Source: an uncultured Rickettsiales bacterium
GTDB taxonomy: Bacteria; Pseudomonadota; Alphaproteobacteria; Rickettsiales; UBA1997
Assembly: GCA_934747265.1 (NCBI GenBank)
Contig: CAKVGI010000008.1
Span: forward strand, 1 to 61,583
Reading direction: 5' to 3'
DNA length: 61,583 bases
Of the stretch, positions 54,351-61,583 are shown in pieces. Position 1 is the first letter of the stretch, and every line of letters begins with the position of its first letter. The notes under the pieces were generated by a model that did no database searches, was not told the DNA's origin, and saw only the letters and a list, made by a program, of their open reading frames with translations. A program made the position numbers and the translations under genes.

Positions 54351-54931
54351 AATATCATTTCATTTTGTTTTACTGTATATTCTTTGAATTGATTTAAAAA
54401 ATTCATACCAAGTAGTGATTCTCCGTTAAGATCTTTACTTATAAAAACCCACAACGATTTTAGATGAAAATTTCCAGCATTAATATTTTTAATTTGCGTG
54501 CTTGCGCCATATGAAATACCGTTTGCAGTATTTACTGGGATATTATACATAAAACCAGAAGTATTTATACCAAGCTTTCTTGCGTCTTTTAATGTTAAAG
54601 TTGTAGTTGTAGCTCCTGTATCTATTAAAAACAATATTTTTTTATTATTTACAATTAAAGAAATATAAAAATGTCCATCGTTAGATTTTCTTATTGTTAA
54701 ACTATTATTCTGATTATCATAAGCTGAATATGGAATTATATTTTTAAATAATATATTTCTATTGTTATATGTAATTGTAATTACCAAAATAGCAAATATC
54801 CATATCAATAAAATTTTGATTTTATACCAAAAATTATCTTTTGTTCTAATAAAAAAACTAGATATCAAAAAAGAAAGCATTATTAAATTAAATATTATAT
54901 TTCCCCAATCTCCAATATCTAAGCTAAACAT
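54341..54931 (-). CDS. Retropepsin-like aspartyl protease (TIGR02281 type), membrane-anchored
   Basis: 196 residues. Two N-terminal transmembrane helices (about 10-24 and 32-50) precede a single-lobe aspartyl protease domain at about 85-196 with the active-site triad LIDTGATTTTL and the second signature ESLLGMNFLNQF. Such proteases act as dimers in the periplasm; family members are widespread in alphaproteobacteria and their targets are unknown. It converges on the 6S-like RNA. Confidence 0.85.
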   Translation of the reverse strand: MFSLDIGDWGNIIFNLIMLSFLISSFFIRTKDNFWYKIKILLIWIFAILVITITYNNRNILFKNIIPYSAYDNQNNSLTIRKSNDGHFYISLIVNNKKILFLIDTGATTTTLTLKDARKLGINTSGFMYNIPVNTANGISYGASTQIKNINAGNFHLKSLWVFISKDLNGESLLGMNFLNQFKEYTVKQNEMILYY

Positions 54932-55084
54932 AAAATTAAATTTATTGTATATAACAAATTTAAAATAAGTTTTATATTTTGCAATTAATAAGATTAAAAT
55001 AACAATACAGATTATTAAAACTAATTATTGTTTACTTTTAAAATTTTTGTTTTATTATTGCCTTATCTAATAAAATGGTTAATG

Positions 55085-55585
55085 ATGTCTAAGAAAATAG
55101 TGATTGCAAAGATTTTGACTTCACACGGAGTAAAAGGTTTTGTTAAGCTAGAAAGCTATATGGAAAAACCAAAGGATATCTTTAATTATTCAAACGTCTT
55201 GTATGATAAACATAACAAACAATTTAAAATAAAATTTATAGGTACAATAAAGCCTAATGTATTTATAACTCAAATTGATGGAATAAGTTCGCCAGAAGTT
55301 GCAAAAAGTTGGAGGAATACTGAATTATATATTGATATTAATTTACTTCCAAAAATTGATGATGAATTTTATTATAATGAATTAATTGGGATGGAAGTTG
55401 CTAGTTCCAACAGCAATAGTAGAGGTAAAATTATTGGCATTGACGATTATGGGGCGGGTACAGTCGTCGAAATAAAATGGCAAAATGAAAAAATGCCAGA
55501 AGTACTGCCTTTTATAGAGGATTACTTCAAAGAAATAAATGTTGAAAAAGGTTATATAATTGTTGAAAGACCAGAATATTTTTAG
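55085..55585 (+). CDS. rimM: Ribosome maturation factor RimM
   Basis: 166 residues from the ATG at 55085 (MSKKIVIAKILTSHGVKGFV). The frame extends back to 55028, but that part encodes a hydrophobic leader not found in the family. The N-terminal RimM domain and C-terminal PRC-barrel (EFYYNELIGMEVAS, VLPFIEDYFKEI) are complete. It assists maturation of the 30S head by binding S19. rpsP, trmD and rplS, its usual partners, are missing; instead mgtE follows 12 bp downstream. Confidence 0.92.
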   Translation: MSKKIVIAKILTSHGVKGFVKLESYMEKPKDIFNYSNVLYDKHNKQFKIKFIGTIKPNVFITQIDGISSPEVAKSWRNTELYIDINLLPKIDDEFYYNELIGMEVASSNSNSRGKIIGIDDYGAGTVVEIKWQNEKMPEVLPFIEDYFKEINVEKGYIIVERPEYF

Positions 55586-55597
55586 CAGAGGTTTAAA

Positions 55598-56977
55598 ATG
55601 TCAGAAATGGAAAACGGTTATGGTATTACAAAAGGACTTGTTGAGAGATTTAAAAATGCCATAAGCATGAATTTAAAGACTCAAATTAAAAAAGTTTTTG
55701 CAAGTCTACATCCAGCAGATCAAGCAGAATTAATATACAATCTTACAAAAGAAGAAAGAAAAAAAATAATAGATATTTTAAAAGGAAGTATAGAACCTGA
55801 ATTATTGGTTGAATTAGAGGGAGATGTTAGGCTAGAAATCGCTAGTTATCTAGGAAAAGATATTCTTGCCAATTTACTTGCTAGGCTTGATACTGATGAT
55901 GCTGTTGATATATTGGAAGATTTTAAAGATGAATTGACGCAGGATACTATTGATTCCATAAAATCAAACGAAAAAAGAGAAGATATTGAAGAAGCTCTAT
56001 CTTATCCGGAAGATAGTGTTGGAAGAATTATGAATCAAAACAAATTTATTGCCATTCCAAAGGATTGGGAAGTTGTTGAGATTATTAAATATTTAAGAAA
56101 AAATAAAAACGTCCCACAAGAATTTTCAAATATAGTTGTTGTGGATGAGTATTTTAGACCAGTATCAACAGTATCTATTGGAAGTGTTTTGAAGGCTGAT
56201 GGAAAAACACCAATTTCAGAAATAATGAGAGATCCAGAAGACTTAAAAATGATTAATGCCGACGTTGATCAATCAGAGGCCGCAAATTTATTTATAAAAT
56301 ACGACTTGAAATTTATTCCAGTTGTAAATCATACAGGTGTATTAGTTGGTATTCTTAATTCTAATGACATTATGCATGTTATTAACGAAGAGACTAGGGA
56401 AGATATGATGTTAATAGCAAAGGTTAACGCCGATGATACAATACATGCAAATGTTTTTGATTCCGTAAAAAGAAGATTACCTTGGCTTGTTGGAACAATA
56501 TTAACAGCTAGTGCTAGTACAATAGTTATAAATTATTTTTCTGGAACAATTCAAAAATTTGTTGTTTTATCAGCAATTATGCCTTTAATTGCCAATTTAT
56601 CAGGCGTATCAGGTACCCAAACATTAACAATTTTAGTCAGAAATATTGCGAACAACGAGACAACAAAAACTGGTATTTTTAAAATTATCGCAAAGGAAAC
56701 ATTTATAGGATTTGTAGATGGTATTTTATTATCACTTATAGCTTCCGCAGTTTTATTTTTTTGGAAAGGAGACTTAAAACTAACAGTAATTTTTGCCACA
56801 ACAATAATTGCTTTACAAACAATGTCTTGTTTTATAGGTAGTGTTGTTCCTTTAATTATAAATAAATTAAAGTTAGATCCTGCTGTTGGTTCTGGAACCT
56901 TTATTACTGCTACTCTCGATATGCTTTCATCATTGCTGTTATTAGGTATGGCTAGCACATTTTTAATGGAGGGATAA
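55598..56977 (+). CDS. mgtE: Magnesium transporter MgtE
   Basis: 459 residues: cytosolic N-domain with HPADQAELIYNL and YPEDSVGRIMN, a tandem CBS pair at about 140-260 that senses Mg2+, and five transmembrane helices from about 285 with the pore-region motif ANLSGVSGTQTLTILVRNIA. A homodimeric Mg2+ channel gated by intracellular Mg2+. The usual GNAG in the pore helix reads GVSG, a small deviation. Probably co-transcribed with rimM. Confidence 0.92.
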   Translation: MSEMENGYGITKGLVERFKNAISMNLKTQIKKVFASLHPADQAELIYNLTKEERKKIIDILKGSIEPELLVELEGDVRLEIASYLGKDILANLLARLDTDDAVDILEDFKDELTQDTIDSIKSNEKREDIEEALSYPEDSVGRIMNQNKFIAIPKDWEVVEIIKYLRKNKNVPQEFSNIVVVDEYFRPVSTVSIGSVLKADGKTPISEIMRDPEDLKMINADVDQSEAANLFIKYDLKFIPVVNHTGVLVGILNSNDIMHVINEETREDMMLIAKVNADDTIHANVFDSVKRRLPWLVGTILTASASTIVINYFSGTIQKFVVLSAIMPLIANLSGVSGTQTLTILVRNIANNETTKTGIFKIIAKETFIGFVDGILLSLIASAVLFFWKGDLKLTVIFATTIIALQTMSCFIGSVVPLIINKLKLDPAVGSGTFITATLDMLSSLLLLGMASTFLMEG

Positions 56978-57179
56978 AATTAACATTTTGTTAACTTCCC
57001 CTCTTCCATCTTTTTATTTTTATATAATATATAGGAGACTGTGAAGAATATATTAACCCTCACTTTTTTATTTCATGTTAATATATTATCTATTCTCATC
57101 CAAGCTACCACATGATGGTAGTTTTCTGCATTTCTGTTGCTAAATCTAACATTTTATTCCTATACTAAAAGTATTCTTT

Positions 57180-57352
57180 GTTTCCCTCTGCTAAGGGTGA
57201 GTACCCCTCCCGCCCACATGATAAGGCGAGACCTCCTTATTTCTTCTATATTAAAGGTAAATACTCCTCCATATCCCCACTGATAAGGTCATCCAACCAC
57301 CCATGATAAGGGATGTTCCTCCATCCCCCCTGATAAGGGGGGCAAGGGGGGT
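57180..57352 (-). repeat. Element C, array 2 in reverse: about six units
   Basis: Read on the minus strand, CCTTATCAG-type markers (ATAAGG on the plus strand) occur at 57333, 57306, 57283, 57252, 57221 and 57192, spaced 23-31 bp. The best hairpin, CCCCCCTTATCAGGGGGG, lies next to the bridge, and units lose G-runs outward. Confidence 0.7.
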
Positions 57353-57480
57353 TTATTATAAAAAAATGTGGGGCAATGGAGGTTAAATAATTTAATTGTT
57401 TTAAACTATGTTTTTTATGTTATTATATTATTTTATAGTTCTTATAAATTTATTAATTAATTATAGTTTATATACAATAG
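57353..57480 (-). repeat. Element C, bridge part
   Basis: On the minus strand this carries the TTTATAAGAACTATAA and AACATAGTTTAAAACAATTA blocks of elements A and B, then a short insertion (TTTAACCTCCATTGCCCCAC) before AACCCCCCTTGCCCCCC. Array 1 and the GTCAGTC palindrome are not found beyond it, so this copy is truncated or an independent half-element. The remaining part of 56978-57180 has a few short inverted repeats and no gene. Confidence 0.65.
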
Positions 57481-57579
57481 TTATAACTCCACATCCTTAA
57501 TTTAAGATAAAATACCATCCGTTCGGATTTTTATTAAATTTTAACTAAACGCATAATTTTTGATTATCTAGTGCAAACG

Positions 57580-57655
57580 TGGTGCCAAGAGGCAGAATCG
57601 AACTGCCGACACAAGGATTTTCAGTCCTTTGCTCTACCGACTGAGCTATCTTGGC
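57580..57655 (-). tRNA. tRNA-Phe (anticodon GAA)
   Basis: 76 nt with encoded CCA. Acceptor GCCAAGA / TCTTGGC, D-arm AGCTCAGTCGGTAGAGC, anticodon stem-loop GGACTGAAAATCC, T-arm GCAGTTCGATTCTGC. It lies just past element C. Confidence 0.97.
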
Positions 57656-57763
57656 ATTAGCATAAATTAAATATATATGTTGTATTTTATTTTGCAAGAA
57701 AAAAATAAAATAATATTTGTTGCATTTTAAAAAATATATTCTTATAATTAAATTACTGTTTAT

Positions 57764-57840
<77 letters not shown>

Positions 57841-57924
57841 AAATCATAATAATTTTGATATGTTTCTATGCTTTAATATTATATTAAGGTATTGCAATTT
57901 TTGTATTATAATACCTTTTATAAA

Positions 57925-58124
57925 TTATTTTACAATATCCAGAATATCTTTAACAATCAATTCTTTTGTTAAATGGTATCTTTTTGCTAATTCATCTTGA
58001 CTAACTCTGTCTGTAAATTCTTTTTATGCACCAAAATTTAGAACTACAACTAAAATATTTTTCCATTATCAACATATAAATGTTCAAAACCAAATGCTTT
58101 AAAAATCATATTTTGATTAACCAT
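57925..58124 (-). pseudogene. Remnant of a small gene
   Basis: On the minus strand an ATG at 58124 begins MVNQNMIFKAFGFEHLYVDN and stops at 58050. In another frame FTDRVSQDELAKRYHLTKEL continues to a stop at 57925. Both pieces have protein-like composition and are in the same orientation, consistent with a frame-disrupted small gene. I do not recognise the family. The rest of 57841-58333 is plain A+T-rich DNA. Confidence 0.35.
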
Positions 58125-58333
58125 TTTTTTTAATTCTTTTAAGATAATATTTATACTATATAAAATAAATACAATTAGTAATTTAAAAAGTTCAAATAAG
58201 TTGCTAAAAAGTTCAAATGTATTTACAATTAAAAAAATATATATTCATTACTCGTTAAACTATTTGTTTATTTACTTCATCAGAATAGTAAACAATATAA
58301 AACAACCAAAAAAAATTTTACACAGGATAATAT

Positions 58334-59527
58334 TTAATTATTTTTTAAAATATTTTTTTGTATAATAAAAAATAATAAACTAAATACAGAAATATATAAA
58401 ACAATTGTCGTTTGAATACTGAAATATTTTAGTAAAAATTTAAAAGATGATAAAAAGATCGCTGAAAATAACTTTGATGTTGAAAATATCACACTAGATA
58501 CAGCCGATCTTCTTTTAAAAAATATTTGTTTATGTATATAGCTTACAGAAACCGTGTTAAACATAACTTCCAATGCTATTGCTATACAAGAAATAAAAAT
58601 TGCAATTATTGTTAAACTTTTATTTAAATTTATTGAGCTTATTGATAATAAAAATAATGATACTACAAAGAATGTATATGTTATAAAAGATAATTGTGAT
58701 AAACTGAACTTTTTTTCAAAACTATTTGCAAAAAGCCCACCAATAGATCTAAACAAATAATTTACAAAATAGACAGTTCCAAAAATATATATTGGAATTT
58801 TAACTATTTTCATAATTGGTTGAAATGAGTTTGCTGTTATTAATGTTGATGTACAAAAAATAGCGCATAAAAAAATAAAGCTATTTATATTATTATTTTT
58901 TAATGTTCTTTTTATGGTTAAAAACATTTCAAAAAATCTATATTTTAATTTTTTTTGACTAGCCTTATGAACTATTGGCAGATTTGGTAATAATGAAATT
59001 AAAAATATTGCAAATGATGTTAATATAAAGTCTAAAATCAATAGAAATATTACTCCAAACTTACTATAAAAAATTGAACTAAAAATTGATGAAATCGCTA
59101 TACCAAATGAAAAATAAAAATTTAATTTTCCATATCTTTTTGACATTTCTTGTTCTTTTTTATTTAATGATAAATATTCATAAATATAACTATCCGATGT
59201 TGTAAAATAAAGTGATTTTGAAAAAGCATTTAAAAAAGTACCAATAAGTATAGATGTATAACCACTAACAAATATCCACAAAATTGTTTTTATTAAAAGA
59301 CATAAAAAAGATATTAATAATATATATTTTTTATGACAAAAATCTGAAATATATCCAGATGGAATTAATAAAAATAAACCAATAAAAGCGGAAATTCCTT
59401 CAAATAGAAAAAAATCACCAGCATTTAACCCATTTTCTTGAAAAAATAAAAATAATACAGGTAATAAGAATTGAGCCCTACAAAATATTGATATATTTAA
59501 TAATGTTAATGGACTTCTAACTTTCAT
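58334..59527 (-). CDS. Major facilitator superfamily transporter
   Basis: 397 residues, about twelve transmembrane helices. The MFS loop 2-3 signature appears as GYISDFCHKKYILL. Helix 1 carries an ARG-like FCRAQF, and the middle cytosolic loop is basic (VHKASQKKLKYRF). Substrate unknown. It lies two bases after the glycosyltransferase gene, so they are co-transcribed; export or flipping of a glycan precursor is possible, but MFS sequence alone does not support it. Confidence 0.8.
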   Translation of the reverse strand: MKVRSPLTLLNISIFCRAQFLLPVLFLFFQENGLNAGDFFLFEGISAFIGLFLLIPSGYISDFCHKKYILLISFLCLLIKTILWIFVSGYTSILIGTFLNAFSKSLYFTTSDSYIYEYLSLNKKEQEMSKRYGKLNFYFSFGIAISSIFSSIFYSKFGVIFLLILDFILTSFAIFLISLLPNLPIVHKASQKKLKYRFFEMFLTIKRTLKNNNINSFIFLCAIFCTSTLITANSFQPIMKIVKIPIYIFGTVYFVNYLFRSIGGLFANSFEKKFSLSQLSFITYTFFVVSLFLLSISSINLNKSLTIIAIFISCIAIALEVMFNTVSVSYIHKQIFFKRRSAVSSVIFSTSKLFSAIFLSSFKFLLKYFSIQTTIVLYISVFSLLFFIIQKNILKNN

Positions 59528-59529
59528 AA

Positions 59530-60684
59530 TTAATTTCTTTTTTGATACAACTTACCTTTAAAATGTTTAATTAAATCATAAAATACTTTAATGGTAATTA
59601 GAATAATAATTGTAAAAATAATTATTGTAAAACGTATCATTAAATAATGAAAATAATATTTATTTTTATATTGTTCATAAGTTTCACTATTTAAAACCAA
59701 ATTTAAAAAATCAGTTTCTTCAACGTTATAAAACTCAACATGATTATAAACTTGTTCATTTATATAAATAAACAATTCTCTAATTTTTTTGTAATTTTCT
59801 ACTTTCTTTGATAGAATAATTCTATAAAAACACAAATTTGCAAGTCTTCCACTATTCTCTAAATTATTATTCTTAAGGTAATTACTAAGCTCATATTGAG
59901 CATCAATAAACTCATCATAATTTCTTTTCTTTAAAAGAATATTAGATACAGAATCTTTTCTATATCTCCAATAATAAAAAGATTCTTTATTAATACCAAC
60001 AATTTTTTGCGAATTAGCCATAAATTTTAAACTAAATATCGTATCATTAATTGATATATATTTATCATTAAAATAAATATTATGAGCTTTTTGTATACTA
60101 GTTCTAAATAATTTATTCCAAACAACTCCATCAATTATAGTAAATAAATAACTCTTATTATCTAATTCTTTGTTTTTAACGAAATTAAATATTGGTTTCT
60201 TATTAAATTTATTATAATAATGATAAACACCGAGGTTCATTACCACATCAGCCTCACTCTTTTCTGCTGCATCCACCATATTCTCTATATAATCACTATC
60301 AATCCAATCATCGGAATCTATAAAATACAAGTATTTTCCCGTTGCAACTCTTATACCAACATTTCTCGTTTCTGCATTTTGTAAATTTTTCTCATTTCTT
60401 ATTAATTTAATTCTATTATCTTTTTTAGCATAATCTTCTAATATTTTATATGTACCATCAGTACTACAATCATCCACTAAAATAATTTCTAAATTCTTAT
60501 AAGTCTGATTAATAACAGAATCTACTGCTTGATTAATAAATTTTTCACTATTCCATATAGGCATTATTACCGATACCAATGGAAGCTCCTTATTATCAGC
60601 ATAACTACTTTTTGTATTAAAAATAGCGCAATAAAATACTAATGTTATTATTACCGTAACAACAGTGGTTTTTATTTTATTCAT
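59530..60684 (-). CDS. Family 2 glycosyltransferase with signal peptide and C-terminal membrane anchor
   Basis: 384 residues from the ATG at 60684. The first 30 residues form an N-terminal hydrophobic segment ending in NTKSSYA-DN, which looks like a cleavable signal peptide. The GT-A domain follows: VSVIMPIWNSEKFINQAVDS, LVDDCSTDGTYKIL, NAETRNVGI and the metal-binding YFIDSDDWID. A C-terminal helix (RFTIIIFTIIILITIKVFY) and a basic tail close it. If the signal is cut, the catalytic domain would be outside the cytoplasm, unusual for an enzyme needing nucleotide sugars. The alternative is that both hydrophobic ends are anchors with the domain inside. Operon with the MFS gene. Confidence 0.85.
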   Translation of the reverse strand: MNKIKTTVVTVIITLVFYCAIFNTKSSYADNKELPLVSVIMPIWNSEKFINQAVDSVINQTYKNLEIILVDDCSTDGTYKILEDYAKKDNRIKLIRNEKNLQNAETRNVGIRVATGKYLYFIDSDDWIDSDYIENMVDAAEKSEADVVMNLGVYHYYNKFNKKPIFNFVKNKELDNKSYLFTIIDGVVWNKLFRTSIQKAHNIYFNDKYISINDTIFSLKFMANSQKIVGINKESFYYWRYRKDSVSNILLKKRNYDEFIDAQYELSNYLKNNNLENSGRLANLCFYRIILSKKVENYKKIRELFIYINEQVYNHVEFYNVEETDFLNLVLNSETYEQYKNKYYFHYLMIRFTIIIFTIIILITIKVFYDLIKHFKGKLYQKRN

Positions 60685-60800
60685 TAATAAATACTTATTA
60701 CTTTTATACGAGAATATAACACAATTATAAATATGCAATAAAAATTATTGAAAAATACTAAATTATTTTGTATTTTTTAAAAAAACAAAAAACAAAAAGT

Positions 60801-61448
60801 ATGTCAAATATAAAAATTTCACCATCAATACTATCTGCTGATTTTTCAAAGATTGGTGAAGAAATCATAAAAATAGATAATGCTGGCGCTGATTACATAC
60901 ATTTAGACGTTATGGACGGACATTTCGTTCCCAATATAACTTTTGGTCCTAAATTCATAAAAGATATTAGAAAATATTCAAAAAAAACATTTGATGCACA
61001 TTTAATGATAGATAATCCTGATTTATATATTGAAGACTTTGCACGAGCTGGTTGTGATATAATTTCAATACAATATGAAAGCGTAATACATTTAGACAGA
61101 ACAATTTCACAAATAAAAGCCTTTGGAAAAAAAGCAGGACTAGTATTAAATCCAACAACAAGTGAGAATGTATTGGAATATATAATTGATAAACTTGATT
61201 TAATTTTAGTAATGACAGTAAATCCTGGTTTTGGTGGACAACAATTTTTATCCAATCAATTAAAAAAGATAGAAAAAATTAGAAAAATGATTGAAAAAAC
61301 TGGCAAAAATATTGATTTAGAGGTTGATGGTGGTATCAATAATATTACCGCAAAGGATGTTAAAAACGCCGGTGCAAATGTATTAGTATCCGGTTCATAC
61401 ATTTTCAATAACAAAAACTACAAAGAAGCTATTGAATCGTTAAAATAA
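60801..61448 (+). CDS. rpe: Ribulose-phosphate 3-epimerase
   Basis: 215 residues from the ATG at 60801 (MSNIKISPSILSADFSKIG). The TIM-barrel motifs are all there: SILSADF, HLDVMDGHFVPNIT with metal-binding His and Asp, FDAHLMI, VMTVNPGFGGQ, LEVDGGIN and GANVLVSGSYIF. It interconverts ribulose-5-P and xylulose-5-P in the pentose phosphate pathway. An upstream in-frame ATG at 60768 adds an unlikely basic tail. Confidence 0.96.
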   Translation: MSNIKISPSILSADFSKIGEEIIKIDNAGADYIHLDVMDGHFVPNITFGPKFIKDIRKYSKKTFDAHLMIDNPDLYIEDFARAGCDIISIQYESVIHLDRTISQIKAFGKKAGLVLNPTTSENVLEYIIDKLDLILVMTVNPGFGGQQFLSNQLKKIEKIRKMIEKTGKNIDLEVDGGINNITAKDVKNAGANVLVSGSYIFNNKNYKEAIESLK

Positions 61449-61460
61449 TCTCGGAAATCA

Positions 61461-61496
61461 ATACTATATTTAATTTAAATTAAATATAGTATTTTT
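61461..61496. terminator. Bidirectional terminator between rpe and the outer-membrane protein gene
   Basis: A 32-bp perfect palindrome centred on ATTTAATTTAAATTAAAT is followed by TTTTCC on the plus strand and has A-rich sequence on the other side. Confidence 0.8.
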
Positions 61497-61506
61497 CCTT
61501 TATTTA

Positions 61507-61583
61507 CTAAAACTCACTAACAAACTTTAAGCCAAACTTATATTCTGTTGGTTCTTTATATTGTTGAGTTGAATCTTTTGGCC
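61507..61583 (-). CDS. C-terminal end of a probable outer-membrane beta-barrel protein (partial)
   Basis: Minus-strand frame entering from the right edge and stopping at 61507: its last residues read TEYKFGLKFVSEF. Alternating hydrophobic residues ending in Phe are the outer-membrane beta-barrel insertion signature. Only 24 codons are in the window, so no closer assignment is possible. Confidence 0.5.
   Translation of the reverse strand, partial: PKDSTQQYKEPTEYKFGLKFVSEF

Overview
The window is strongly A+T-rich chromosomal DNA from a Gram-negative bacterium. Gene content points to an alphaproteobacterium with an anaerobic or fermentative metabolism, plausibly one of the host-associated, A+T-rich, reduced-genome lineages. 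Supporting this are an MlaA/MlaC pair, LpxA, porin, DUF3576 and IalB-type proteins, alphaproteobacterial-style Psd/PssA, a retropepsin-like aspartyl protease and a large pyruvate:ferredoxin oxidoreductase. The assignment is inferred from gene families only; no rRNA gene is present.

Layout. 1-742: a charged coiled-coil protein running off the left edge. 897-9063: nifJ, a TRAM-type RNA methyltransferase, an NlpD-like LysM protein, glmU and a membrane-anchored methyltransferase. 9345-16232: envelope lipid genes (psd, pssA, an ABC ATPase, TPR-mlaA-mlaC, pgsA) and map. 16246-20581: an ankyrin-like protein, an aspartate-semialdehyde-dehydrogenase homologue without its catalytic residues, a family-4-type uracil-DNA glycosylase, a 50-residue membrane microprotein, a membrane protein and a charged protein. 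20640-21615: repeat element A. 21789-29088: lpxA, a second microprotein with an IalB-like gene, dnaB, and nusA-infB behind a leader terminator. 29202-32996: a glycan or protein modification island (two GT60-like glycosyltransferases, an FkbM methyltransferase and another methyltransferase). 33053-38884: ssb, an SdhC/SdhD-like anchor pair, a DUF3576 lipoprotein, a porin and dnaK. 39104-40100: tRNA-Ser and repeat element B. 40235-45392: rpsD and a type IV pilus locus in which two prepilin genes with near-identical 5' ends form inverted arms around a kinase-like gene, followed by pilT and a TPR gene. 45553-54931: parB, an EamA transporter, divergent glyS/glyQ, an AsmA/DUF3971 protein, HU, a 6S-like RNA and an aspartyl protease. 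55085-57840: rimM, mgtE, repeat element C, tRNA-Phe and initiator tRNA-Met. 57925-61583: a gene remnant, an MFS transporter with a signal-peptide-bearing GT2 glycosyltransferase, rpe, and the end of an outer-membrane protein.

The genes together describe envelope building (phospholipid, lipid A and UDP-GlcNAc synthesis, lipid trafficking, surface glycans, pili) plus core information processing, with many classical operons broken up (infB without rbfA/truB, rimM without rpsP/trmD, parB without an adjacent parA, lpxA alone, dnaK without dnaJ).

The most unusual signals are: (i) a bipartite G+C-rich hairpin-repeat element found three times, with two array types on either side of an A+T-rich bridge and unit quality falling off away from the bridge; (ii) the 135-bp inverted arms of the prepilin pair, which could support inversion or gene conversion; (iii) enzymes that have lost diagnostic residues (Asd-like, GlyQ, SdhC-like); (iv) tandem glycosyltransferases with near-identical ends and different middles; (v) a folded 6S-like RNA; and (vi) two paralogous 50-residue membrane microproteins.
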